In this document: piece after piece, positions 18,096 through 27,623 of the stretch
Numbering within the stretch: the stretch's first letter is position 1
Layout of the letters: every line of letters starts with the position of its first letter
Source: JBCCCJ01 sp039029315
GTDB taxonomy: Bacteria; Bacteroidota; Bacteroidia; J057
DNA: 34,357 nt
Reading direction: 5' to 3'
NCBI GenBank assembly: GCA_039029315.1
Contig: JBCCGK010000116.1
Coordinates: 1-34,357 of the forward strand
Notes under the pieces: generated by a model
The model's database searches: none
Seen by the model: the letters and a program-made list of their open reading frames with translations, nothing else
What the model was told of the DNA's origin: nothing
Made by a program: the position numbers and the translations under genes

Positions 18096-18869
18096 ATGAA
18101 CAAACAAGGGAATCTTCAAAACAAAGTCGCCATTATCACAGGAGGTGGTAGTGGAATTGGTAAGGCTACCGCGATTCAAATGGCTCAACTGGGGGTCAAA
18201 GTAATCATTACGGGTCGTACTGCATCCAAAATTCAGGCAGTTGCCCAGGAGATCATCGAAACTGGAGGAATAGCCAAAGCGATTTCTCTTGATGTTGCTG
18301 ATCATAAAGCGGTTCATGAGATGGCGAAAATGGTACAACAGGAATTCGGCAGGATCGATATTCTGATTAATAACGCAGGGCATAGCTCTAACAATCGACG
18401 ATTGCTAAGCATCACACCTGAAGAGATTCATGCAGTCATCAATACCAATCTCATCGGCACCATGTATTGTGCACAAGCAGTTGCACAAGCCATGTTAGAA
18501 CAAAAAAGCGGAACGATCATCAATGTTTCCTCTTTGGCAGCGCTTCATCCTTCCGCTTTCAGTGGCATGGCTTATGGACCCGCCAAAGCTGCTGTCATCA
18601 ATTTTACTGAGTTTCTGAATGAAGAATTGAAAAATACAGGGATTCGGGCAACTGTCTTCATTCCCGGTGAGGTAAATACTCCTATCCTTAATGAACGCTA
18701 TGTGCCTCCCTCTCAGGATGCCCGGGAACTGATGGTTGGGGTTGAAGAAACTGCTGAGGCGATCTGCATGATCGCAAGTCTTCCACAACGGACCAATATT
18801 CCCAAAATGATCATAAGACCAACCTTCCATCGGGATATGAGTGGGGAGACAGAACCGATGGTATCCTAA
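18096..18869 (+). CDS. SDR-family oxidoreductase
   Basis: 257 residues from ATG 18096 (a TTG 36 bp upstream is disfavoured). Motifs: TGGGSGIG (residues 15-22), INNAG (91-95), and a catalytic set S146, Y160 and K164. The end lacks the D-GG tail of sugar SDRs and instead resembles 3-oxoacyl or sepiapterin-type SDRs (FIPGEVNTPILNERYV near 215). It would act in the cytoplasm with NAD(P)H. Its position between another SDR and two sulfatase genes with 36-48 bp gaps indicates membership in the glycan operon, perhaps reducing a keto-sugar generated by the exported dehydrogenases. The substrate is not assignable. Confidence 0.88.
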   Translation: MNKQGNLQNKVAIITGGGSGIGKATAIQMAQLGVKVIITGRTASKIQAVAQEIIETGGIAKAISLDVADHKAVHEMAKMVQQEFGRIDILINNAGHSSNNRRLLSITPEEIHAVINTNLIGTMYCAQAVAQAMLEQKSGTIINVSSLAALHPSAFSGMAYGPAKAAVINFTEFLNEELKNTGIRATVFIPGEVNTPILNERYVPPSQDARELMVGVEETAEAICMIASLPQRTNIPKMIIRPTFHRDMSGETEPMVS

Positions 18870-18905
18870 TTTAATTTTCCCATCCAATCAACACAAAACT
18901 ATCCT

Positions 18906-20390
18906 ATGCATCGCCTGACTATTAGCTGTTTTTTATCCCTGATACTTCTGGTATGTTCCTGTTCAACTCACATCCAGGAAGGCAGGTCTACCAGCAAACA
19001 AAAACCCAATATCCTGTGGATCGCCATAGAAAACTTCAAACTTGATCTTGGCTGCTACGGGGCAAAGAATGTTCACACCCCCAACATGGACGCATTGGCA
19101 GCGGATGGTATCAGATATACCAATGTGTTTTCTACCTCTCCGGTTTGCGCGCCAAGTCGTTCGGCCTTCATGGTGGGACATTATCAGACTAGCACAGGCA
19201 CCCATCACATGCGGTCCCATAGGGAGGATGATTTCCGACTTCCGGAAGGCATTCGTCCAATCACTCACAGATTGCAGGATGCTGGCTATTTTACAGCCAA
19301 TATTACGCACATTGGAGACAAGGAAGTTGGCACCGGCAAACTGGATCTGAATTTCGTCAATGAAGGGCCCATTTATCAGTCAGATGATTGGCAGGCATTG
19401 AAAAATAATCAGCCATTTTTCGCTCAAATCAATACCCCTGAGGCAGAATATGACATATATGACCGAAAATCAGCAGAAAAGGATCGGGTTCCCTGGGTTG
19501 GAGAAGAATGGCATCCCCAAATAGCCACAGAAGAGAATGTAAGCATTCCTCCTTATTATCCCGATCATCCCATCGTGCGGCAGGAATGGGCCAGATATTT
19601 GAATTCAGCATCCGGGGTAGACGTAAGGATTGGATGGGTTCTCGATCAATTGAAGGAAGATGGTCTCGCTGACAATACAATCATCATCCTCTTCTCAGAC
19701 AATGGCAGTATGGAAGCAAGAGGCATCCACTGGTTATGGGATATGGGTATCCACGTTCCCTTGATCATCCATTATCCAAAGGGCATTCAGGCTCCAACAT
19801 CCTATCGTCCCGGTTCGGTGAATGAAGAAGTAATTAGTTTGCTGGATTTGACTGCTACAACTTTGGATATGGCTGGCATTCCAAAGCCTGTCGAAATGCA
19901 GAGCAGAATATTCCTAGGGAACAATCCTGATCCGGCAAGAACATATGCGTTCAGTGCCAGAGACCGAATCGACGAAACAGTAAATCGAATGCGATCTGTC
20001 AGAGGAAAAAGATATCATTATCTGAGAAATTACATGCCAGATCAAGGGATGGCTTCTCTAAACCGATACAAGGAAAAATGTTTTCTGGTCATGCCACTCT
20101 TGAGAGAGATGTATGCGGCTGGAACCCTTTCTCCGGCTGCGGCACAACTCATGGAACCTTTGCCTTATGAAGAATTGTATGATACCCAGGAAGATCCGCA
20201 TGAAATCCAGAATCTGGCCACTTCTCAAGACCCGGAAATTCAAGAGATATTGAGAACAATGCGACAAGAACTGGATACCTGGATGGAAGAAACCAAGGAT
20301 CAGGGAGCCATTCCTGAACCAGCAGAGATCGTTGCCCCTTTTGAGCAGGAAATGCACGATTGGTTTGGTACACCGGATTGGTATCAATAA
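18906..20390 (+). CDS. sulfatase 4, SGSH/S1_8-like lipoprotein with unusual active site
   Basis: 494 residues with a lipoprotein signal (probable lipid Cys 19, VCSC). Overall closest to heparan N-sulfatase (SGSH)-like enzymes: LGCYGAKNVHTPNMDALA, the maturation motif C81-A-P-S-R85, GKLDLNF in place of GKWH, and SDNG. Two features are odd. The N-terminal metal pair, usually Asp-Asp or Glu-Asp, is Glu-Asn (E42-N43). The Lys or Arg pair normally before the LYD-G-HVPLI block is missing (GIHWLWDMGIHVPLI). It may therefore bind metal or sulfate differently, or have lost activity. It is followed after 36 bp by sulfatase 5. An N-sulfate or 6-sulfate substrate would fit the family but is inference. 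Confidence 0.9.
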   Translation: MHRLTISCFLSLILLVCSCSTHIQEGRSTSKQKPNILWIAIENFKLDLGCYGAKNVHTPNMDALAADGIRYTNVFSTSPVCAPSRSAFMVGHYQTSTGTHHMRSHREDDFRLPEGIRPITHRLQDAGYFTANITHIGDKEVGTGKLDLNFVNEGPIYQSDDWQALKNNQPFFAQINTPEAEYDIYDRKSAEKDRVPWVGEEWHPQIATEENVSIPPYYPDHPIVRQEWARYLNSASGVDVRIGWVLDQLKEDGLADNTIIILFSDNGSMEARGIHWLWDMGIHVPLIIHYPKGIQAPTSYRPGSVNEEVISLLDLTATTLDMAGIPKPVEMQSRIFLGNNPDPARTYAFSARDRIDETVNRMRSVRGKRYHYLRNYMPDQGMASLNRYKEKCFLVMPLLREMYAAGTLSPAAAQLMEPLPYEELYDTQEDPHEIQNLATSQDPEIQEILRTMRQELDTWMEETKDQGAIPEPAEIVAPFEQEMHDWFGTPDWYQ

Positions 20391-20426
20391 TCCTTCTCCG
20401 ATTCTGCACACCAACTAGCTTGAATT

Positions 20427-21944
20427 ATGAAATCTTTCTTTGCTCTGGTTCCGGTTGTTTTTTTCCTGATATCATGTGATCAATCGAAGAGACCAACCCA
20501 TCCCAACATTCTCTTCATTGCTGTAGATGATATGAATGATTGGATCGGGCCATTGGGAGGGTTGGAAATTGCCAAAACGCCAAATCTGGATCGATTGGCT
20601 GCTCAATCTACTGTATTCACCAATGCTCATTGTGCTTCCCCGGCCTGTGCACCATCGAGATTATCCATCATGACAGGGGTACAACCCTCTAAAACAGGAG
20701 TTATGAAGAATGTGTGGTACGATGGCCCCCAATGGCGGAAGGTTCCCATTCTCAAGGAGGTTGAGACCATTGAGCAATTTTTCAAAAACAGAGGATACAA
20801 AACCCTGGGCGGAGGGAAGTTATACCACTCACTGGCCCCTCCCTGGTTAATCACCAATCAAGCCGAACCGGAATCCTGGGATTTCTACTTTCCAAGTGCT
20901 CATGTTCCCATGCCCTATCAGGTTCGAGCGAAAGAAGCAGTCATTCGTCCTGATCATTTTATCGGAGAGCGCCACCCATTTTTCACCTGGGGGCCTTTAG
21001 AGGTGACGGATCAAAAGATGAGTGACTATCAAGTTGTGGACTGGGCCAGATATGAACTTACCAAGGACCATGAGAAGCCATTCTATCTTGCCTGTGGCAT
21101 TTTTCGACCACATATGCCCTGGGAAGTACCACAGAAATATTTTGATATGTATCCTCTGGAGCAGATTCCTGATCTTGACATTCGGGAGGATGATCTTTCT
21201 GATGCCTTTGGTCATGGCAGGAGACTCTGGCATAAATTTGTTCTGGACAATCAACAATGGAAACATGTCATTCAAGCCTATCTTGCTTCTATCACCTTTG
21301 CGGATGTACAGATTGGAAGGCTCCTGCATGGTTTGGAACAATCAGCTTACAAGGACAATACCATCATCGTCCTATGGGCGGATCATGGGATGCACATTGG
21401 AGAGAAGGAGAATTGGGAAAAATTTACCCTGTGGGAAGAATCCACGAGAGTTCCCTTCTTTGTGAAGGTTCCGGGAATCAAGCAAGTAGCTGAATCTGGT
21501 GTGCCGGTTTCCTTGTTGGACATCTATCCCACCTTGGCTGAGTCGGCTGGCTTCGAAGTCCCGACACATTGTGACGGACAAAGCGTACTGGCTGAGATGA
21601 AGGGCGAATCTCCTATTCGAAGCCACAGTGCACTGACAAGCTTTCAGTTCGACAAAGAAGTCACCGGTCATTCCCTGAGAAGTCTGACTCACCGATACAT
21701 TTATTACACTGGTCTTCATTTGGAAGAATTGTATGATCACAATCAGGATCCCAATGAGTTTCACAATCTGGCCTATGATCCTGCTCATCAATCAACTTTG
21801 GAGAAATTCCGACAAGAAATACTCCAACGCGTTGAAGGACTATCGGAAGCAAATATCAAACAATTCCCAAAGGGATATGTGCTAGAGGGCGGACGAATCA
21901 GCAAACAGAATTTCCAACCCACTCATCAATTGACATACGAATAA
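20427..21944 (+). CDS. sulfatase 5, iduronate-2-sulfatase-like lipoprotein
   Basis: 505 residues; the lipoprotein signal ends at C17 (FLISC). Motifs match the IDS/S1_7 group: VDDMNDW with D34-D35, maturation motif C74-A-P-S-R78, K131 and H134 in GGGKLYH (family GK-x-x-H), and ADHG with His rather than Asn as in human IDS, followed by KFTLWEESTRVPF. This group removes 2-O-sulfate from uronic acids, or acts on related sugar sulfates. Being next to an SGSH-like sulfatase and a hexuronate-type transporter, a glycosaminoglycan-like or sulfated uronan substrate is plausible. It is 8 bp upstream of the next SDR gene, so translation is likely coupled. Confidence 0.92.
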   Translation: MKSFFALVPVVFFLISCDQSKRPTHPNILFIAVDDMNDWIGPLGGLEIAKTPNLDRLAAQSTVFTNAHCASPACAPSRLSIMTGVQPSKTGVMKNVWYDGPQWRKVPILKEVETIEQFFKNRGYKTLGGGKLYHSLAPPWLITNQAEPESWDFYFPSAHVPMPYQVRAKEAVIRPDHFIGERHPFFTWGPLEVTDQKMSDYQVVDWARYELTKDHEKPFYLACGIFRPHMPWEVPQKYFDMYPLEQIPDLDIREDDLSDAFGHGRRLWHKFVLDNQQWKHVIQAYLASITFADVQIGRLLHGLEQSAYKDNTIIVLWADHGMHIGEKENWEKFTLWEESTRVPFFVKVPGIKQVAESGVPVSLLDIYPTLAESAGFEVPTHCDGQSVLAEMKGESPIRSHSALTSFQFDKEVTGHSLRSLTHRYIYYTGLHLEELYDHNQDPNEFHNLAYDPAHQSTLEKFRQEILQRVEGLSEANIKQFPKGYVLEGGRISKQNFQPTHQLTYE

Positions 21945-21952
21945 CAACTGAC

Positions 21953-22723
21953 ATGAGCATTCTCAAACAATTCAACTTAGAAGGACAGGCTGCTTTCATC
22001 ACTGGGGGAAATCGCGGTCTTGGTCTCGAAATCGGCAAAGCTCTTGCAGAAGCCGGCGCCAATATTGCGATCGCTTCCAGAGATGAAAACAAAAACGCTG
22101 AAGCAGCACAAATCATCCGGGATGCCTATCCGGTAAAGGTCCTTCATCACAAATGCGACATTCTCAAAAAAGAAGACATTGCTTCTGCTGTTGCCAAAAC
22201 AAAAGATGCCTTCGGGCGAATCGACATTCTGGTCAATTCTGCTGGCATCAACATCAGAGGAAAAATAGAAACCCTCGCCTTTGAAGATTTTGATACCGTG
22301 ATGGGCGTAAATGTAACGGGTTCCTGGGGAGTAGCACGGGAAATTGTTCCGATTATGAAAGAGAATGGCTATGGCCGGATTCTGAACATTTCCTCTATGT
22401 TGGGAGCCGTCGCCATTCCTGAGCGAACCCCCTATGCAACCAGCAAAGGTGCCATTCTCCAACTTACTCGTTCTCTGGCTGTAGAAGTCGCACGTGACAA
22501 CATCAATGTCAACGTCATCCTCCCTGGTCCCTTTGATACGGAGATTTTCGAACCAGTCAAGAAGGATCCTGAGAAATTCGCAGCTTTTTGCAACAATATT
22601 CCCTTGGGCAGAATAGGCGGTCTGGATGAAATTGGTGCCCTTGCTCTCTATCTATGCAGCCCAGCTTCCAGCTTTGTAACCGGATCGCTCATCTCCATCG
22701 ATGGCGGCTGGTTGGCGCAATAG
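21953..22723 (+). CDS. SDR, gluconate 5-dehydrogenase / KduD-like
   Basis: 256 residues. Motifs: TGGNRGLG (residues 17-24), VNSAG (94-98), catalytic S148, Y161 and K165, and the TGSLISIDGGW C-terminus. The overall sequence fits the gluconate 5-dehydrogenase, 2-deoxy-gluconate 3-dehydrogenase (KduD) and similar sugar-acid SDR group, so it probably interconverts a keto and a hydroxy sugar acid in the cytoplasm. Eight bases separate it from sulfatase 5 and 87 from the ExuT-like transporter, which would import the uronate that it then reduces or oxidises. This is the most sugar-acid-like of the four SDRs in the window. Exact substrate unknown. Confidence 0.88.
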   Translation: MSILKQFNLEGQAAFITGGNRGLGLEIGKALAEAGANIAIASRDENKNAEAAQIIRDAYPVKVLHHKCDILKKEDIASAVAKTKDAFGRIDILVNSAGINIRGKIETLAFEDFDTVMGVNVTGSWGVAREIVPIMKENGYGRILNISSMLGAVAIPERTPYATSKGAILQLTRSLAVEVARDNINVNVILPGPFDTEIFEPVKKDPEKFAAFCNNIPLGRIGGLDEIGALALYLCSPASSFVTGSLISIDGGWLAQ

Positions 22724-22730
22724 TATCTTT

Positions 22731-22790
22731 CAACCCGCAGACCTCAGAGGTTTTTCTGATGCGATTGCATATCCGAAACCTCCGGGTGCC
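22731..22790. repeat. REP-like palindromic element, copy B (degenerate)
   Basis: ACCCGCAGACCTC at 22733-22745 repeats the start of copy A at 7963-7975 exactly; the following AGAGGTTT and the opposing AAACCTCCGGGTG (22776-22788) form an imperfect hairpin. It sits between the SDR stop and the MFS start. It could also influence transcription or mRNA ends in the operon. Confidence 0.5.
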
Positions 22791-22810
22791 TCTCTTCTAA
22801 TTGGCAGATT

Positions 22811-24073
22811 ATGAAAATCAAACACTTCAGATGGTGGATTGTAGGCTTAATCGCCCTGGCAACAGCCATCAATTATCTGGATCGGCAGAACCTTCCTGTA
22901 GCAATTGTCGAAATCCGAAAGGCATTTCCGATTAGCGATTCTCAATATGGATTCATCAATAGCTTATTCCTTCTTGCCTATGGGACCATGTATGCGGTTG
23001 GAGGCAGATTGCTTGACAAACTGGGTTCTCGGGTTGGCTATGCAGTTATGATCATCTGGTGGTCCCTCGCCAATATGATTCATGGATTGATTTCCAGTGT
23101 CATGGGATTGGGGATCGCTCGCTTTCTCCTCGGCATGGGGGAAGGAGGTGGCTTTCCCGGATCAGCCAAGGTAGTTTCTGAATGGTTTCCGGCCAAAGAG
23201 AGAGCCATGGCCTTCGGAATTTTCAACACAGGCTCAAGCGTGGGAGGCGCTATTGCCCCACCCGTTATTGCTTTCCTGATTCTTACTTTTGATTGGCGTT
23301 GGGCCTTTATCATCACAGGACTGATTGGGATTGTCTGGGCCGTGATCTGGCTCCTTGTTTATGCCAAGCCTAAGCAAAGCAAATTCGTTACAGAAGAAGA
23401 GAAAACCTATGTAGAAGAGGAATTGGCGAGTCAAGACCAAGCCAGCAGTTCTGAACATATTCCTTGGCTGAGTCTCTTCAAATACAGAAAAATTCGAGGG
23501 TTATTGACCATCAAATTTCTCACCGATGGAGCCTGGTATTTTTTCATTTTCTGGCTCCCAAAATATCTTGCTGATGTACGGGGGCTGGACATCAAGGAAA
23601 TCGGTGCGTATGCCTGGATTCCATTTGTTTTCGCAGGAGCAGGAAGTTTTTTAGGAGGATGGTTCAGTAGTTACCTTATCAAAAGAGGAACCTCTCTGGA
23701 TTGGGCAAGGAAAATTCCCATGGGGATTGCTGCTGCTCTGTTGCCACTTTCTTTATTGATTACCCAGGCTTCTTTGGGAACCGCCTTGATATTCTTTGGC
23801 TTGGCGATGTTTGGTCACCAATGTTGGTCCACTCTGATTCAAACCATGGTCGCAGATATGTATCCATCCAGAATGGTGGGGTCGGTAGCTGGGTTGATGG
23901 GAGCCTTTGGGACTTACGGCGCAATGCTGTTTAGTTTGGGAATCGGATTTCTGATAGAGCAGACAGGGTATGGACCAGCGTTTGGTCTATCTGGGATTCT
24001 TCATCCTCTGGGCTTTGTCCTGATTTTTGTGATGATTCAAAAAGTGGAAGCTGAAAAAGAACTCTTCAAATGA
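22811..24073 (+). CDS. MFS transporter of the ACS / hexuronate (ExuT-like) type
   Basis: 420 residues with about 12 membrane segments. The ACS family signature is clear: INYLDRQNLPVA (20-31), GRLLDKLGSR and GGFPGSAKVVSEWFPAKERA. ACS carriers import organic anions with protons; the group closest by motif handles galacturonate, glucuronate or related sugar acids. Position downstream of a sugar-acid-type SDR and two uronate-associated sulfatases supports uptake of a uronic acid or sulfated sugar released outside the cell. A palindromic element lies between it and the previous gene, so it may be expressed from the same transcript with altered stability. The precise substrate is inferred from context. 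Confidence 0.9.
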   Translation: MKIKHFRWWIVGLIALATAINYLDRQNLPVAIVEIRKAFPISDSQYGFINSLFLLAYGTMYAVGGRLLDKLGSRVGYAVMIIWWSLANMIHGLISSVMGLGIARFLLGMGEGGGFPGSAKVVSEWFPAKERAMAFGIFNTGSSVGGAIAPPVIAFLILTFDWRWAFIITGLIGIVWAVIWLLVYAKPKQSKFVTEEEKTYVEEELASQDQASSSEHIPWLSLFKYRKIRGLLTIKFLTDGAWYFFIFWLPKYLADVRGLDIKEIGAYAWIPFVFAGAGSFLGGWFSSYLIKRGTSLDWARKIPMGIAAALLPLSLLITQASLGTALIFFGLAMFGHQCWSTLIQTMVADMYPSRMVGSVAGLMGAFGTYGAMLFSLGIGFLIEQTGYGPAFGLSGILHPLGFVLIFVMIQKVEAEKELFK

Positions 24074-24124
24074 TGAGGCTTACAAATCATGAGAAATCGG
24101 TTTCCTCTCCCATCAAAGCCCTGA

Positions 24125-24149
24125 TTTTCACCCCTTTGGTATGTGAAAA
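24125..24149 (+). terminator. weak hairpin after the MFS gene
   Basis: TTTTCAC (24125-24131) and GTGAAAA (24143-24149) form a 7-bp stem with an 11-nt loop, 50 bp after the MFS stop. It is A/T-rich and lacks a U-tract, so termination is uncertain; it may separate the 15.2-24.1 kb run from the next operon. Confidence 0.2.
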
Positions 24150-24192
24150 AATCATAACTTCCAACAACTTGAACTAAGGACATACGATTGTT

Positions 24193-27100
24193 ATGCCAAC
24201 TACTACTCTTTTCCAATTGCAAGGAGGTCGGTCTGTATCGCTTCTATTTTGTGGACTCCTGTTGATTGTCACCTTCCTCGCTTGCCAAAAGCCTTCCTCC
24301 ACCATAGAAGAAAGCGGAGCTCGGGTTCCGGAGATCGTTGACTTCAATTTTCATATCAAACCCATTCTATCCGATCGTTGTTTCAAGTGTCATGGCCCAG
24401 ATGAAAAGGTGCGTGAAGCTGATTTGCGATTTGATGTCAAAGAAGGAGCTTTCGCAGCACTGGATAGCGCCGAAGAGCGATTCGCGATCGTTCCCGGAGA
24501 TACCGAGAATAGCCAGATTCTTCATCGGATCAAACATCATGATCCAGATGAGCTGATGCCACCACCCGAATCGAATCTTAGCCTATCCGATCATGAGATA
24601 GCGCTTCTTGAAAAATGGATAGAGCAGGGCGCTGAATGGAAGGACCATTGGGCATTCATTCCACCGCAGAAGGCAGTGCTGCCTGAAATCCAACAATCCT
24701 CCTGGCCCAGAAATCCAATTGACCATTTCACTCTGGCTAAGATGGAAGCCAATAGGTTGAGCCCAGCAGAAGAAGCCGACAAAATCAAGCTGATCCGACG
24801 CCTTTCCTTTGATTTGACTGGTTTGCCTCCCAGTTTGGAGGAGGTCGATGCTTTTCTCGAAGATGATTCAGATGATGCGTATGAAAAACTTGTCGATCAC
24901 TATTTGGCTTCCTCTTCTTTTGGAGAAAAAATGGCTGTCCCCTGGCTGGACCTTGCCCGCTATGCCGATACCTATGGCTATCAGGATGATTTGAGCCGAA
25001 CTTCCTGGCCCTGGAGAGACTGGGTAATCCAGGCCTTCAACGATAATATGCCCTTTGATCAGTTCACCACCTGGCAATTGGCTGGAGATCTCCTGCCAGA
25101 TGCCAGTTATGATCAAAAACTGGCAACAGCCTTCAACCGCAATCATCCCATCACGCAAGAAGGAGGTGTCGTGCCGGAAGAATATCGAGTAGAATATGTG
25201 GCAGACCGAACACAAACCATCGCAACCACATTCCTGGGCTTGACGATGCAATGTGCCCGCTGTCATGATCACAAATATGATCCTATTTCTCAGAAGGAAT
25301 TTTACCGATTGTTTGCTTTCAACAACAGCGTTCCTGAGGCTGGACTCATCGGCTATTCTGGCAGAGCTGAACCAGATCTTCCCATTCCACAATCCCAACT
25401 CGATGACATCAATGGCTGGCTGAATAAAGATGTCAGGAAAGTGAAGGATCGCCTGGTAACGATCAAAGAGGAGAAACGGAATGCTTCACAAACAGCATTT
25501 GGCACATGGAGGCAGGAACAGGCCAATCAAACAGGCAATAGCTCCAATTTACCCACTGGCCTGATAGAAAGGTTTTCCTTCGATGATATGAAAGAGGATC
25601 ATTATGCAAATTTGGTTAACCCCAGGCATCCTGCACAACTGAAATATGATCCAACTGATGCCAAAGGCAAATTTTCTGGCTGTGTAGAGTTCAACGGCAA
25701 AGGAGATATCGAACAACATGAAAATCACCTTAACCTTGGCCAGGTGGGAGATTTTGGTTTGAATGATCCTTTCACAATTTCGTTTTGGATGAAGTTTGGC
25801 TGGGCCAATAATTTCGCCGCGGTTGTCTCCAAGCTGGATCGAGAGAATAATCGAGGCTATGAATTTGTCATCCAGGATAGATACATGGCGGTAAAGATTG
25901 GCGGTTCAAAAGGCTTCAATGCCAGGGTATTGAATTCTTTGGTTGAGAAGACCTGGAGCCATTTCGCAGTGAGTTATGATGGTTCAGGGCGATCTTCAGG
26001 GCTGCGCGTATTTCAGGATGGCGAGCCAGTAGATTTCATGGTATTCGGAGAGAAAAAAGGGCTTCAAAACATCAAACTGAAACGGATGAAAACCAGCAGC
26101 CCTTTTCTTGTTGGGAAAGAAGGCACTGAAAATGGCCAACGATTCAGGGCCCCGATGCAGGTTGATGAATTACAAATCTATGATCGAGCCCTCAGCAGGA
26201 AAGAAGTTGCAGACCTGTATGCCTTTGACCCGATTGCTGCTCTCCTCCAAAAAGATCATCTGACTGAACAGGAAAAAGAAAGCCTTTACCTCCATTATCT
26301 CCATCATAATGATCCGGAATTTCAGCTTGCAATTCAGGAGTTGAGTCATCAAAAAGTTATTCAACAACAGGTCAGAGAGCAATTGCAACCAACCCTGATC
26401 ATGAAAGAATTGGCGGAACCTCGACCTGCCTATGTGTTGCGGCGAGGGGCTTATGACGCCAGAGAGGAACAAGTCGATCCTGGCACGCCATCCACTGTAT
26501 TGGACTTTCCAGATCATTTGCCACCAAATCGACTGGGACTGGCTCAATGGATTCTGGATCCACAGAATCCTTTGACTGCAAGGGTCATCATGAACCGCTA
26601 TTGGCATATGATTTTTGGAGAAGGCATTGTCAGAACTTTGGATGATTTCGGAAGTCAGGGAGATCTTCCCTCCCACCCGGCTATGTTGGATTGGTTGGCA
26701 ATCGAATTCATCAACTCAAAGTGGGATATCAAGCATATGATCAAGACCATCGTAAGCTCTGCAACCTATCGCCAATCCTCCAAAGTCAGTCGGGAGCAAT
26801 ACCAGAAGGATCCACAAAATGTTTGGCTTTCCCGCGCCCCACAATACCGATTACCAGCAGAATTGATTAGGGACAATGTGTTGGCGACCAGTGGCCTGTT
26901 GGTAGACAAAATTGGTGGTCCCAGTGTCAAACCTTATCAACCCACTGGTCTTTGGGCTGAACTATCCTGCGGTCGTGGCACCAAAAGCTATACACAGGAA
27001 CATGGAGATGCACTCTACCGGAAGAGTCTCTATACCTTCTGGAAACGAACGGTTCCACCACCGACGATGATCACCTTTGATGCTGCCACCCGAAACTATT

Positions 27101-27474
27101 GCGTCCCCAAACGACAGACCACCAGTACTCCCTTACAAGCGCTCATTCTCCTGAATGACCCGCAATACCTGGAGGCTGCCAGAGTATTTGCCTCCAACAT
27201 GATTCAGGAAGGGGGAGAGGATGTTGAATCCAGAATCCGCTTTGGCTTTAGAAAAGCCACCTCCAGAATGCCTAGAAAGCAAGAACTCTCCATCCTGGAA
27301 GATATCCTTCAATCAGAGAGGGCTAATTATGAAAATGATCCCGACTCTGCTATAGAATTTCTCAGCATCGGCGAAATGCCCGCTGACCCTGAATTCGATC
27401 CGGCAGAACTTGCAGCATATGCTCATGTCGCCACTGCCATCTTCAATCTCGACGAAACCATCACAAAGTATTAG
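24193..27474 (+). CDS. diheme DUF1549 / LamG / DUF1553 lipoprotein (PSD1 type)
   Basis: 1093 residues. The lipoprotein signal ends at C31 (VTFLAC). A cytochrome-like domain with C63-F-K-C66-H67 (residues about 55-145) is followed by DUF1549 (about 170-390) containing a second heme motif C354-A-R-C357-H358. A LamG-type concanavalin domain occupies about 470-680 (FTISFWMKFGW, VDELQIYDRALSR) and may bind carbohydrate. DUF1553 fills about 745-1010 (NPLTARVIMNRYWHMIFGEG, STPLQALILLNDPQYLEAAR). Such proteins are abundant in Planctomycetota and almost always paired with DUF1501; their function is unknown, but a secreted redox role on polysaccharide is widely suspected. The DUF1501 partner follows 149 bp later. 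Confidence 0.9.
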   Translation: MPTTTLFQLQGGRSVSLLFCGLLLIVTFLACQKPSSTIEESGARVPEIVDFNFHIKPILSDRCFKCHGPDEKVREADLRFDVKEGAFAALDSAEERFAIVPGDTENSQILHRIKHHDPDELMPPPESNLSLSDHEIALLEKWIEQGAEWKDHWAFIPPQKAVLPEIQQSSWPRNPIDHFTLAKMEANRLSPAEEADKIKLIRRLSFDLTGLPPSLEEVDAFLEDDSDDAYEKLVDHYLASSSFGEKMAVPWLDLARYADTYGYQDDLSRTSWPWRDWVIQAFNDNMPFDQFTTWQLAGDLLPDASYDQKLATAFNRNHPITQEGGVVPEEYRVEYVADRTQTIATTFLGLTMQCARCHDHKYDPISQKEFYRLFAFNNSVPEAGLIGYSGRAEPDLPIPQSQLDDINGWLNKDVRKVKDRLVTIKEEKRNASQTAFGTWRQEQANQTGNSSNLPTGLIERFSFDDMKEDHYANLVNPRHPAQLKYDPTDAKGKFSGCVEFNGKGDIEQHENHLNLGQVGDFGLNDPFTISFWMKFGWANNFAAVVSKLDRENNRGYEFVIQDRYMAVKIGGSKGFNARVLNSLVEKTWSHFAVSYDGSGRSSGLRVFQDGEPVDFMVFGEKKGLQNIKLKRMKTSSPFLVGKEGTENGQRFRAPMQVDELQIYDRALSRKEVADLYAFDPIAALLQKDHLTEQEKESLYLHYLHHNDPEFQLAIQELSHQKVIQQQVREQLQPTLIMKELAEPRPAYVLRRGAYDAREEQVDPGTPSTVLDFPDHLPPNRLGLAQWILDPQNPLTARVIMNRYWHMIFGEGIVRTLDDFGSQGDLPSHPAMLDWLAIEFINSKWDIKHMIKTIVSSATYRQSSKVSREQYQKDPQNVWLSRAPQYRLPAELIRDNVLATSGLLVDKIGGPSVKPYQPTGLWAELSCGRGTKSYTQEHGDALYRKSLYTFWKRTVPPPTMITFDAATRNYCVPKRQTTSTPLQALILLNDPQYLEAARVFASNMIQEGGEDVESRIRFGFRKATSRMPRKQELSILEDILQSERANYENDPDSAIEFLSIGEMPADPEFDPAELAAYAHVATAIFNLDETITKY

Positions 27475-27623
27475 GGAGGTAGACAGCGAACGCTGGACGA
27501 CAAACGATTGTTTTTGAATTTGCACTTGTTTTTGATACTCGCCCTCATTGATCATGGACTATCGACCACCCAATAACCCAGAAGTCACAACTCGGCCCTC
27601 TCTACCCTGAACGAAGAACTACT

